Under the pieces are notes generated by a model. That model made no database searches, had not been told where the DNA came from, and saw nothing but the letters and a program-made list of their open reading frames with translations. Both the position numbers and the translations under genes were made by a program. Positions 8,539 to 16,641 of a stretch of 64,000 bases of DNA are shown here, one piece after another. The DNA comes from Streptomyces oceani (GTDB taxonomy: Bacteria; Actinomycetota; Actinomycetes; Streptomycetales; Streptomycetaceae): assembly GCF_001751245.1 (NCBI RefSeq), contig NZ_LJGU01000113.1, positions 174,189-238,188 on the forward strand. Reading direction: 5' to 3'. Numbering within the stretch: the stretch's first letter is position 1; every line of letters starts with the position of its first letter.

Positions 8539-9599
8539 GCGAGGTGCGGCTCGCGACCCCGCTCACCGAGCTGACCGGGGTACGCCACCCCCTCGTGCAG
8601 ACCGGCATGGGCTGGGTGGCCGGGCCCCGGCTGGTCTCGGCCACCGCGAACGCGGGGGCGCTCGGCGTCCTCGCCTCCGCCACCATGTCGGTGGACCAGC
8701 TTCGTGCGGCCGTACGCGAGGTGAAGGAGCGCACCGACGCGCCGTTCGGCGTCAACCTGCGGGCGGACGCGAGCGACGCGGACGAGCGCGTACGGATCAT
8801 CGTCGACGAGGGCGTGGCGGTCGCCTCCTTCGCCCTCGCGCCGTCCCGGGAGCTGATCGCCCGGCTCAAGGACGCGGGGGTGGTGGTCATCCCGTCCATC
8901 GGCGCCCGGCGGCACGCGGAGAAGGTCGCCGCCTGGGGCGCCGACGCGGTGGTGGTGCAGGGCTCCGAGGGCGGCGGGCACACCGGTCACGTCGCCACCA
9001 CGGTGCTGCTCCCGCAGGTCGTGGACGCGGTGGACATCCCGGTGGTCGCCGCGGGCGGTTTCCACGACGGGCGGGGGCTGGTGGCGGCCCTCGCCCAGGG
9101 CGCCGCTGGCGTCGCCATGGGCACCCGCTTCCTGCTGACCTCCGACAGCACCGTCCCGGAAGCGGTGAAGGAGAGGTACCTGGCCGCCACGGTACGGGAC
9201 GTCACGGTCACCACCAGGGTGGACGGGCTGCCGCACCGCATGCTCCGTACGCCACTGGTCGAGGAACTGGAGCGCTCGGGCCGGACCACCGAGCTGCTGC
9301 GTGCCGTACGGCACGCCGCCGCCTTCCGGCGGGAGTCCGGGATGAGCTGGCCCCAGCTGGTGCGGGACGGCCTGGCGATGAGACGTGGCCGGGGACTGTC
9401 CTGGAGTCAGGTGCTCCTGGCAGCCAACACGCCGATGCTGCTTCGCGCTTCGATGGTCGAGGGGTGTACGGACCTCGGGGTGATGGCCTCCGGCCAGGTC
9501 GCCGGGGTGATCGAGGACCTGCCGTCCTGCGCGGAGCTGGTCGAACGGATCATGGTGCAGGCGCGGACGACCCTGCGGGAACTGCCGGTCGCGCGCTGA
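8535..9599 (+). CDS. ipdC: Nitronate-monooxygenase-family flavoprotein (IpdC-like)
   Basis: 354 aa FMN-dependent TIM barrel: HPLVQTGMGWVAGPRLV at the N-terminus, QGSEGGGHTGHV (about 140-151) and VVAAGGFHDGRGLVAALAQGA (about 172-192) forming the FMN phosphate site. IpdC is needed for HIP catabolism in Rhodococcus and M. tuberculosis; its exact reaction is less settled than that of IpdAB. Last gene of the echA20-ipdABC operon, overlapping ipdB by four bases. A hairpin follows. Confidence 0.83.
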   Translation: MSEVRLATPLTELTGVRHPLVQTGMGWVAGPRLVSATANAGALGVLASATMSVDQLRAAVREVKERTDAPFGVNLRADASDADERVRIIVDEGVAVASFALAPSRELIARLKDAGVVVIPSIGARRHAEKVAAWGADAVVVQGSEGGGHTGHVATTVLLPQVVDAVDIPVVAAGGFHDGRGLVAALAQGAAGVAMGTRFLLTSDSTVPEAVKERYLAATVRDVTVTTRVDGLPHRMLRTPLVEELERSGRTTELLRAVRHAAAFRRESGMSWPQLVRDGLAMRRGRGLSWSQVLLAANTPMLLRASMVEGCTDLGVMASGQVAGVIEDLPSCAELVERIMVQARTTLRELPVAR

Positions 9600-9622
9600 A
9601 CGATCACGCCCGGTGCCACCGA

Positions 9623-9654
9623 CCCCGGACCCGCCGCTCGCCGCGTGTCCGGGG
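9623..9654. terminator. Hairpin between convergent ipdC and fadA6
   Basis: An 8-base perfect stem CCCCGGAC/GTCCGGGG with a 16-base loop, in the 66-base gap between the two convergent genes. No U-tract; the terminator role is inferred from position. Confidence 0.5.
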
Positions 9655-9665
9655 CCGTGGTCGGG

Positions 9666-10823
9666 TCAGAGCCGCTCGATGATGGTGACGTTGGCCTGGC
9701 CGCCGCCCTCGCACATGGTCTGCAGGCCGTAGCGCCCGCCGGTGCGCTCCAACTCGTGCAGCAGGGTCGTGGTCAGCCTGGTGCCGGTGGCGCCCAGCGG
9801 GTGTCCCAGGGCGATCGCACCACCGTTGACGTTCACCTTCTCCGGGTCCGCACCGGTCTCCCGTAGCCACGCGAGCACGACCGAGGCGAACGCCTCGTTG
9901 ATCTCGACCAGGTCGATGTCCCCGAGCGACATGCCCGCCTTATCCAGCGCGTACGCCGTCGCGGGGATCGGCGCGGACAGCATCCGGATCGGGTCCTCGC
10001 CGCGGACCGAGAGGTGGTGTACGCGGGCGCGGGGAGCCAGCCCGTGTTCGCGTACGGCACGCTCCGAGGCGAGCAGCATCGCGGAGGCCCCGTCGGAGAC
10101 CTGGGAGGAGACCGCGGCGGTCAGCCGGCCGTCCTCGACCACCGGCCGCAGGCACGCCATCTTCTCCAGACTGGTGTCCGCGCGCGGCCCCTCGTCGGCG
10201 GCCACCTCGCCGTACGGCACGAGTTCCCGGTCGAACCGGCCCTCCTCGGCCGCCCGCAGCGCCCGCTGGTGCGAGCGCAGCGCGAACTCCTCCATCTCGC
10301 GACGCGAGATCGCCCACTTGTCGGCGATGAGTTCGGCGCCGTGGAACTGGTTCACGGGCTGCTCGCCGTAGCGTGCCCGCCAGCCCTCGGAACCGGCGTA
10401 CGGGCCCTCGGTCAGCCCCAGCGGCTCGGCGGCCTGGCGGCTGGCGAAGGCGATCGGCACCTGCGACATGTTCTGCACGCCACCCGCGACCACCAGGTCC
10501 TGGGTGCCGGAGAGGACGCCCTGGGCGGCGAAGTGCAACGCCTGTTGGGAGGAACCGCACTGCCGGTCGACGGTCACCCCGGGCACCTCCTCGGGCAGCC
10601 CGGCGGCGAGCCAGCAGGTGCGGGCGATGTCGCCGGCCTGCGGGCCGACGGTGTCCAGGCAGCCGAAGACGACGTCCTCCACGGCGGCCGGTGGCGCGCC
10701 GGCACGCTCCATCAGCGCCTTCAGCACGTGCGCGCCCAGGTCGGCCGGGTGCACGGTGGCGAGTCCGCCGTTCCGCCGCCCGACCGGCGTACGCACCGCC
10801 TCGATGATGTATGCCTCGGCCAT
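9666..10823 (-). CDS. fadA6: Thiolase, acetyl-CoA acetyltransferase FadA6-like
   Basis: 385 aa from ATG 10823, preferred over GTG 10844 because GAAGGAG lies 8 bases before it. Thiolase motifs: nucleophile Cys in VDRQCGSSQQALHFAA (about residue 90), the active-site His in NVNGGAIALGHPLGATGTR, and the C-terminal acid/base Cys in QTMCEGGGQANVTIIERL. FadA6 performs thiolytic steps late in ring C/D degradation to release acetyl-CoA. Last gene of the fadE30-ipdF-kstR2-fadA6 run. Confidence 0.87.
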   Translation of the reverse strand: MAEAYIIEAVRTPVGRRNGGLATVHPADLGAHVLKALMERAGAPPAAVEDVVFGCLDTVGPQAGDIARTCWLAAGLPEEVPGVTVDRQCGSSQQALHFAAQGVLSGTQDLVVAGGVQNMSQVPIAFASRQAAEPLGLTEGPYAGSEGWRARYGEQPVNQFHGAELIADKWAISRREMEEFALRSHQRALRAAEEGRFDRELVPYGEVAADEGPRADTSLEKMACLRPVVEDGRLTAAVSSQVSDGASAMLLASERAVREHGLAPRARVHHLSVRGEDPIRMLSAPIPATAYALDKAGMSLGDIDLVEINEAFASVVLAWLRETGADPEKVNVNGGAIALGHPLGATGTRLTTTLLHELERTGGRYGLQTMCEGGGQANVTIIERL

Positions 10824-10853
10824 GCCTGCTGCTCCTTCACTCACGGTTCCCGG

Positions 10854-11474
10854 TCATTGCGGCCGGACGGCGATGCCCTCCAGCACCATCGACAGGTACT
10901 GGTGGGCGATCTCCTCCGGACTGTGGTGTCCGCCCGGCCGGTACCAGGACGCGGCGACCCACACGGTGTCGCGCACGAAGCGGTACGTCAGCCGTACGTC
11001 CAGGTCGGCACGGAACGTGCCGGCGGCCACGCCGCGCTCCAGGGTGCCGAGCCACGCCTTCTCGAACTTCCGCTGTGACTCGGCGAGATAGCCGAAGCGC
11101 GGGTGGTCGGCGAGGTGCTTGGACTCCCGCTGGTAGATGGCGACCGCGTCGCGATGCTGGTCGATCTCCCGGAAGGACTCGGTGACCAGCGCCTCCAGGG
11201 TCTCCCTGGGGCCGAGGCCGGCGGCGAGGACCGCGTCGTAGCGCGCCCACAGCTCGTTCAGGAAGGTGGACAGGATCTCGTCGAGCATCGACTCCTTGGA
11301 GTCGAAGTGGTAGTAGAGGCTCCCGGCCAGCATTCCCGCCGCGTCCGCGATCTTGCGTACGGTCGTGGCGTCGTATCCCTGGGCGGCGAAGACCTCGCCG
11401 GCGGTGGCCAGCAGTTCCTCGCGGCGCTGTGGCGACCGACTCACCATGGTCTTCTTCTCAGTTGGTTTCGGCAC
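10854..11474 (-). CDS. kstR2: TetR-family regulator, KstR2-like
   Basis: 206 aa. TetR HTH at residues ~20-65 (ATTVRKIADAAGMLAGSLYYHFDSKESML) and a helical ligand domain. Placed between fadA6 and ipdF exactly as kstR2 is in mycobacteria, where it represses the HIP regulon and is released by HIP-CoA. The two cluster promoters carry matching palindromes. Start is GTG 11474, 15 bases after ipdF; ATG 11447 is an alternative start. Confidence 0.82.
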   Translation of the reverse strand: MPKPTEKKTMVSRSPQRREELLATAGEVFAAQGYDATTVRKIADAAGMLAGSLYYHFDSKESMLDEILSTFLNELWARYDAVLAAGLGPRETLEALVTESFREIDQHRDAVAIYQRESKHLADHPRFGYLAESQRKFEKAWLGTLERGVAAGTFRADLDVRLTYRFVRDTVWVAASWYRPGGHHSPEEIAHQYLSMVLEGIAVRPQ

Positions 11475-11489
11475 GCGGACATTCTCGCC

Positions 11490-12275
11490 TCAGGCATGCT
11501 GGCTGCTGACCGAGAGCACCTCGCCGGTCATGTACGAGGAGTAGCCGCTGGCGAGGAAGACGATCACGTTGGCGATCTCCCACGGCTCCGCGTACCGTCC
11601 GAACGCCTCTCGGGACGTCAGCTCCTCCAGCAGTTCCGGTGTCGTGACCTTCACCAGGTGCGGGTGCATGGCCAGGCTGGGCGAGACGGCGTTGACCCGT
11701 ACGCCGTACTCCGCGGCCTCCAGCGCGGCGCAGCGGGTGAGCGCCATGACTCCGGCCTTGGCGGCGGCGTAGTGCGCCTGCCCCCGCTGGGCACGCCAGC
11801 CGATCACCGAGGCGTTGTTGAGGATCACGCCGCCGCTGCCCGCCGCCTTCATCCGGCGCAGCCCGGCGCGTACGCAGCGGAAGGTGCCGTTCAAGGTGAT
11901 GTCGAGGACCGTCGACCACTGCTCGTCCGTCATGTCCACCAGGTCCGCGGTGCCGCCGAGTCCGGCGTTGTTCACCACGATGTCGAGCCGGCCGTGGCGC
12001 TCCTCGGCGCGCTCGAAGAGCGCCTCGACCTGGACCTCGTCGGTGACGTCGCAGGGCAGCGCCGTGACCCGCTCCGCGCCGAACTCGGCGGCGAGTTCGG
12101 CCTCGGACTCCTCCAGCCTGCGGGTGTGCGCGTCGGACAGCAGGACCTCGGCGCCCTCTTCCAGCAGCCGTCGTGCGGTGGCGCCGCCGATGCCGGCTCC
12201 CGCAGCGGCGGTGACCACCGCGGTGCGTCCGGTCAGCAGATCGTGGCCTGGCACGTACGCGGGCTCGGTGGTCAC
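11490..12275 (-). CDS. ipdF: SDR-family dehydrogenase, IpdF-like
   Basis: 261 aa from GTG 12275, overlapping the fadE30 stop by four bases. The NAD(P) motif TAAAGAGIGGATARRLLEEGA is near residue 20, an Asp ends beta 2, NNAGLGG and the catalytic YAAAK follow, with S in NNASVIGW. IpdF of mycobacteria and rhodococci acts on 5-hydroxy-HIP-type CoA intermediates. Identity rests on position directly between fadE30 and kstR2 and on the SDR fold. Confidence 0.8.
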   Translation of the reverse strand: MTTEPAYVPGHDLLTGRTAVVTAAAGAGIGGATARRLLEEGAEVLLSDAHTRRLEESEAELAAEFGAERVTALPCDVTDEVQVEALFERAEERHGRLDIVVNNAGLGGTADLVDMTDEQWSTVLDITLNGTFRCVRAGLRRMKAAGSGGVILNNASVIGWRAQRGQAHYAAAKAGVMALTRCAALEAAEYGVRVNAVSPSLAMHPHLVKVTTPELLEELTSREAFGRYAEPWEIANVIVFLASGYSSYMTGEVLSVSSQHA

Positions 12276-13438
12276 GGGCGAACCTCCTTCGGCAGGCCGA
12301 GCACCCGCTCGGCGATGATGTTCCGCTGGATCTCGTTCGAGCCGGCGTAGATGGTGTCGGACCGGGAGAAGAGGAAGAGGCGCTGCCAGTCGGTGAGATC
12401 GTAGGGCGCGCCGGCGGCGAGCAGGCCGTCCGCACCGCAGACGTCCATGGCGAGTTCGCCCAGCTCGCGGTGCCAGGTGGCCCAGTAGATCTTCCCGATG
12501 GAGGCCTCCGGGCCGGGTGAGCCGGCGGCGACTGACTCGATCAGCCGCAGCGCGTTGAAGCGGATGGTCTCCAGGCCGATCCAGGCCCGGGCGAGCCGGT
12601 CCCGGATGACCGGGTCGGTGGCGGCGCCGTTGCGCTGGGCCAGCTCGGTCAGGGCGGTGAGTTCGCGCCGGAAGCCGACCTGTTGGCCCAGGGTGGACAC
12701 GCCGCGTTCGAAACCGAGGGTGGCCATCGCGACCTTCCAGCCGTCCCCGGGGGCGCCCACGACGTTCTCGGCAGCGGTGCGCGCGCCGTCGAGGAAGACC
12801 TCGTTGAACTCCGAGGTGCCGGTCAGCTGATGGATCGGCCGGATGTCGACGCCGGGCTGGTCCAGCGGGACCAGCAGGTAGGACAGCCCGTGATGCCGGG
12901 TGGACCCGGGGGTTGTCCGGGCGACGACGAAGCACCAGTCGGACTCCAGGGCCAGCGAGGTCCAGATCTTCTGACCGGTGACCTTCCAGGTGTCGCCGTC
13001 CAGTTCGGCCCGCGTGCGGATGTTCGCCAGGTCCGATCCCGCGTCCGGCTCGCTGTAGCCCTGGCACCACAGCTCCTCCACCGCGACGATCGTCGGCAGG
13101 AAGCGCTCCCGCTGCTCGGGCGTGCCGAAGGCCATCAGGGTGGGACCCAGGAGCTGTTCACCGAGGTGCCCCACCCGGGCGGGGGCGTCGGCGAGGGCGT
13201 ACTCCTCGTGGAAGGCCACCTGCTGCTCCAGGGTGGCGCCCCGACCGCCGTACTCCGTCGGCCATCCGACGCAGGTCCAGCCGGCGGCGGCCATGTGGCG
13301 TTCCCAGGCGAGCCGTTCGGCGAACGCCTCGTGTTCCCGGCCGGGCCCGCCTCGCCCGCGCAGGTCCGCGAAGTCGCCGGTGAGGTGGGTCCGCAGCCAG
13401 TCACGGATCTCGTTCCGGAACTCCTCGACGCTGCTCAT
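12272..13438 (-). CDS. fadE30: Acyl-CoA dehydrogenase FadE30-like
   Basis: 388 aa flavoprotein. N-terminal helical domain; FAD/substrate motif WCQGYSEPDAGSDLANIRTRA (about 117-137); KIWTSLALESDWCFVVART; C-terminal YAGSNEIQRNIIAERVLGLP. FadE30 introduces a double bond into HIP-CoA side-chain intermediates in M. tuberculosis. It starts opposite the hydratase gene, with the second KstR2-like box between them, and leads the fadE30-ipdF-kstR2-fadA6 operon. Confidence 0.85.
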   Translation of the reverse strand: MSSVEEFRNEIRDWLRTHLTGDFADLRGRGGPGREHEAFAERLAWERHMAAAGWTCVGWPTEYGGRGATLEQQVAFHEEYALADAPARVGHLGEQLLGPTLMAFGTPEQRERFLPTIVAVEELWCQGYSEPDAGSDLANIRTRAELDGDTWKVTGQKIWTSLALESDWCFVVARTTPGSTRHHGLSYLLVPLDQPGVDIRPIHQLTGTSEFNEVFLDGARTAAENVVGAPGDGWKVAMATLGFERGVSTLGQQVGFRRELTALTELAQRNGAATDPVIRDRLARAWIGLETIRFNALRLIESVAAGSPGPEASIGKIYWATWHRELGELAMDVCGADGLLAAGAPYDLTDWQRLFLFSRSDTIYAGSNEIQRNIIAERVLGLPKEVRP

Positions 13439-13454
13439 GGCCGTACGCTAACCT

Positions 13455-13471
13455 ACCAAACACTTGTTAGG
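13455..13471. promoter_or_regulatory. KstR2-like operator in the fadE30/ech divergent promoter
   Basis: ACCAAACACTTGTTAGG, an imperfect palindrome whose complement is one base different from the 6047-6063 box. Its first 14 bases fit the mycobacterial KstR2 consensus AnCAAGnnCTTGnT with one mismatch. It lies 16 bases upstream of the fadE30 ATG and 13 bases upstream of the hydratase ATG, so it could control both directions. Confidence 0.72.
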
Positions 13472-13484
13472 GAAGGAGCGGCGA

Positions 13485-14366
13485 ATGTCGAGTGTCCACG
13501 ACGCAGCCTCCGAAGGCCCTGAGGCCCAGGACGAGCCGGTGCGGTACGACAAGCGGGGCACGGTGGCGACCGTCACCATGAACCGGCCGGAGTACCGCAA
13601 CGCCCAGAACTCCGCGATGACCTACGCCCTCGACCAGGCCTTCTACCGCGCCGCCGACGACGACGAGGTCAAGGCCGTGATCCTCGCCGGTGCGGGCAAG
13701 CACTTCTCGGCCGGTCACGACATCGGCACCCCGGAACGCGACGCCCACCTGCCGTTCGACCGCAGGGCCGGGCTGTGGTGGGACCACTCGGACAAGGAGG
13801 GCGCGGAGAGCCGGTTCGCCCGCGAGTCCGAGGTCTACCTGGGCATGTGCCGCCGCTGGCGCGAACTACCCAAGCCCGTCATCGCCTCGGTGCAGGGCGC
13901 GTGCGTCGCCGGCGGGCTCATGCTCGCCTGGGTCTGCGATCTGATCGTCGCCGCCGACGACGCCTTCTTCGCCGACCCGGTGGTCCGTATGGGCATCCCG
14001 GGAGTGGAGTACTTCGCCCACCCGTGGGTGATGCCACCACGCGTCGCCAAGGAGTTCCTCTACACCGGCGACCGGATGAGCGCGCGGCGGGCGTACGAGG
14101 TCGGGATGGTCAACCGGGTGGTGCCCCGCGCCGAACTCGCCGACAGCACACAGGAGCTGGCGCTGCGGATCGCCCAGATGCCGCGCATGGGGCTGGCGCT
14201 CACCAAGCGCGCCGTCAACCAGGCCGAGGACCTGCAGGGCCTGCACAGCGGCATGGACTCGGTCTTCGGGCTGCACCACCTCGCCCACGCGCACAACGCC
14301 GAAACCGCCCCCGACCCCCTCGGCGGCATGGACATCGGTGCCATGAAGAAGGAGGGCGGTTCCTGA
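13485..14366 (+). CDS. Enoyl-CoA hydratase/isomerase family protein at the fadD3 position
   Basis: 293 aa from ATG 13485, preceded by GGAAGGAG six bases upstream; an apparent earlier TTG lies inside the operator and is rejected. Crotonase fold: MNRPEYRNAQNSAM, LAGAGKHFSAGHDIGTPE (oxyanion loop, about 64-81), CVAGGLMLAWVCDLIVAADD. In mycobacteria the gene here is fadD3, the HIP-CoA ligase. This gene cannot replace ligase chemistry, so fadD3 should lie elsewhere. Its own hydration or hydrolysis step is unknown. Its stop overlaps the fadE31 start by one base. Confidence 0.82.
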   Translation: MSSVHDAASEGPEAQDEPVRYDKRGTVATVTMNRPEYRNAQNSAMTYALDQAFYRAADDDEVKAVILAGAGKHFSAGHDIGTPERDAHLPFDRRAGLWWDHSDKEGAESRFARESEVYLGMCRRWRELPKPVIASVQGACVAGGLMLAWVCDLIVAADDAFFADPVVRMGIPGVEYFAHPWVMPPRVAKEFLYTGDRMSARRAYEVGMVNRVVPRAELADSTQELALRIAQMPRMGLALTKRAVNQAEDLQGLHSGMDSVFGLHHLAHAHNAETAPDPLGGMDIGAMKKEGGS

Positions 14367-15580
14367 TGGACCTCGACTCCACGCCCCAGCAGGACACCGT
14401 ACGCCGGGAGGCCCGCGCCTGGCTCAGCGCACGGGTGCCCACGACGCCGCTGCCCTCGCTGGAGACCCGGGAGGGCTTCGCGGCCCACCGGGAGTGGGAG
14501 CGCACGCTGCACGCCGACCGCTGGTCGGTGGTCTCCTGGCCCGAGGAGTACGGCGGGCGCGGCTGTTCCGTCCTGGAATGGCTCACCTTCGAGGAGGAGT
14601 ACTACGCGGCCGGCGCGCCCGGCCGGGTCAGCCAGAACGGCATCAACCTGCTGGCCCCCACCCTCTTCGAGCACGGCACCGACGAACAACGCGCTCGCGT
14701 CCTGCCGCCCATGGCGAGCGGCGAGGTGATCTGGGCGCAGGCGTGGTCCGAACCGGAGGCGGGATCAGACCTGGCGTCGCTGCGCTCCACGGCCGTACGC
14801 ACTCGTGGTGGCTGGCTGTTGAGCGGCCAGAAGACCTGGTCCTCCCGTGCCGCCTTCGCCGACCGCGCCTTCGGGCTCTTCCGCAGCGACCCGGACGCCG
14901 GAAAACCGCACCACGGACTGACGTACGTCATGTTCCCGCTGGACGCCAACGGTGTGACCGTGCGCCCCATCGGACGGCTGGACGGCAAGCCGGCCTTCGC
15001 CGAGATCTTCCTGGACGAGGTCTTCGTGCCCGATCAGGACGTCATCGGCGAACCCGGCCGGGGATGGCGGGTCGCCATGAGCACCGCCAGCAACGAACGG
15101 GGGCTCACCCTGCGCAGCCCCGGCCGGTTCACCGCCGCCGCCAACCGCCTGGTCGAACTGTGGCGGCGGCGCGCTGGCCCCGCTGGCCCTGGTGATCCTG
15201 CTGGCCCCGCTGGTCTCGCCGGCCACGTCGACACCGCGCTGCGCGACCGGGTCGCCGACGCCGTGATCGGCGCCCGCGCCTACCAGCTCTTCACCTACGC
15301 CGGCGCCGCACGGCTGGCTGCCGGCGGCGCGATCGGCGCCGAGTCGAGCCTCAACAAGGTCTTCTGGTCCGAGTACGACATCGCCCTTCACGAGACCGCG
15401 CTCGACCTGCTCGGCCCGTACGGCGAACTCGCCGACCACGCCGGCGACTCACCCGGGCACGGCGGTTGGACCGAGGGCTACACCTTCGCGCTCGCCGGCC
15501 CGGTGTACGCGGGCAGCAACGAGATCCAGCGCGACATCATCGCCGAGCGGCTGCTCGGCCTGCCGAAGGGACGTCGGTGA
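14366..15580 (+). CDS. fadE31: Acyl-CoA dehydrogenase FadE31-like
   Basis: 404 aa. WAQAWSEPEAGSDLASLRSTA (about 116-136), KTWSSRAAFADRAFGLFRS, and C-terminal YAGSNEIQRDIIAERLLGLPKG identify the family. First of three tandem acyl-CoA dehydrogenases in the fadE31-32-33 order. A Gly/Pro/Ala insertion at about residues 269-286 comes from a 14-base in-frame repeat (15173-15186 and 15200-15213) and looks recent. Starts are coupled to the upstream hydratase and downstream fadE32 by one-base overlaps. Confidence 0.83.
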   Translation: MDLDSTPQQDTVRREARAWLSARVPTTPLPSLETREGFAAHREWERTLHADRWSVVSWPEEYGGRGCSVLEWLTFEEEYYAAGAPGRVSQNGINLLAPTLFEHGTDEQRARVLPPMASGEVIWAQAWSEPEAGSDLASLRSTAVRTRGGWLLSGQKTWSSRAAFADRAFGLFRSDPDAGKPHHGLTYVMFPLDANGVTVRPIGRLDGKPAFAEIFLDEVFVPDQDVIGEPGRGWRVAMSTASNERGLTLRSPGRFTAAANRLVELWRRRAGPAGPGDPAGPAGLAGHVDTALRDRVADAVIGARAYQLFTYAGAARLAAGGAIGAESSLNKVFWSEYDIALHETALDLLGPYGELADHAGDSPGHGGWTEGYTFALAGPVYAGSNEIQRDIIAERLLGLPKGRR

Positions 15581-16641
15581 TGCGGTTCCTCCTCGACGAC
15601 GAGCAGCGGGAGTTCGCCCGGACCCTGGACGACATGCTCACCGCCGCAGACACCCCGGCGGCCGTACGCGACTGGGCCACCGGCGACCACGCTCGGGGCC
15701 GTGAGCTGTGGGCGCGGCTCGCCGACGCCGGTGTCCTCGCCCTGGCGGTGCCGGAACGGCACGACGGTCTCGGCCCGCTCCCCCTCGAACTGACCGTCGC
15801 CCTCACCGAACTCGGCCGCCACGCGGTGCCCGGTCCGTACGTCGAGACGGTGACGGTGGCCGCCTTCCTGGACCGGCTGGGCGACGAAGCCACCGCGACA
15901 ACCTGGCTGCCCGACATCGCCGCCGGACAGCGGACGGTCTCCCTCGCGCTCCTGACGCCCGCGTCCCCGTACGCGCTGGACCCCGACGCGGCCGACGCCG
16001 TGTTCGCCGTGGACGGCGACACCCTGCGCCTGGCGGAGTCGGCGGACGAGATCCAGCCCTCCGCGGACCCGGCCCGCCGGCTGGCCAGGCCGCGCGGCGG
16101 CACGGTCCTCGCCCAGGGGCCGCCCGTACGAGCCGCCGCCGCACACGCCCTGAACGTCGCGGCGCTGGCCACCGCGGCCCAGAGCCTCGGCCTGGGCCGC
16201 GCCCTGCTGACGCGTACGGTCGAGTACGCCCGGCAGCGCAGCCAGTTCGGCGTGCCGATCGGCTCGTTCCAGGCCGTGAAGCACCGGCTGGCGGACACCC
16301 TGATCGGCCTCGAGTTCGCCCAGCCGCTGGTCCACTCCGCGGCGCTCGCCCTGGCGGCGGACGACCCGGCCGGCGGACGGGAGATCGCCGCGGCGAAGGT
16401 GGCGGCGGGCGAGGCCGCGTACGTCGCGTCCCGTACGGCCCTGCAACTGCACGGCGCACTCGGCTACACCGAGGAACTCGACCTCTCCCTCTGGATTCGC
16501 AAGGCCCGCCCGCTCCGTGACGCCTGGGGCACGCCGGCGGCCTGCCGCGCGGGCGTGCTCGCCGACGGCCTCGCCGGTGACGGCACCGATGACCGGGCTG
16601 GTGGCCGTGTTGCCGCCGGCCGTCCGGAGAGGAGCGCGTGA
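15580..16641 (+). CDS. fadE32: Acyl-CoA dehydrogenase FadE32-like
   Basis: 353 aa, shorter than typical acyl-CoA dehydrogenases and with weak central FAD motifs, as in paired FadE subunits. Conserved C-terminal elements: RQRSQFGVPIGSFQAVKHRLAD (about 216-237) and LQLHGALGYTEELDLSLWIRKA. In M. tuberculosis FadE31-FadE32 type proteins act as heteromeric dehydrogenases on ring-opened CoA intermediates. Overlaps the FadE31 stop by one base and abuts fadE33. Confidence 0.8.
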   Translation: MRFLLDDEQREFARTLDDMLTAADTPAAVRDWATGDHARGRELWARLADAGVLALAVPERHDGLGPLPLELTVALTELGRHAVPGPYVETVTVAAFLDRLGDEATATTWLPDIAAGQRTVSLALLTPASPYALDPDAADAVFAVDGDTLRLAESADEIQPSADPARRLARPRGGTVLAQGPPVRAAAAHALNVAALATAAQSLGLGRALLTRTVEYARQRSQFGVPIGSFQAVKHRLADTLIGLEFAQPLVHSAALALAADDPAGGREIAAAKVAAGEAAYVASRTALQLHGALGYTEELDLSLWIRKARPLRDAWGTPAACRAGVLADGLAGDGTDDRAGGRVAAGRPERSA

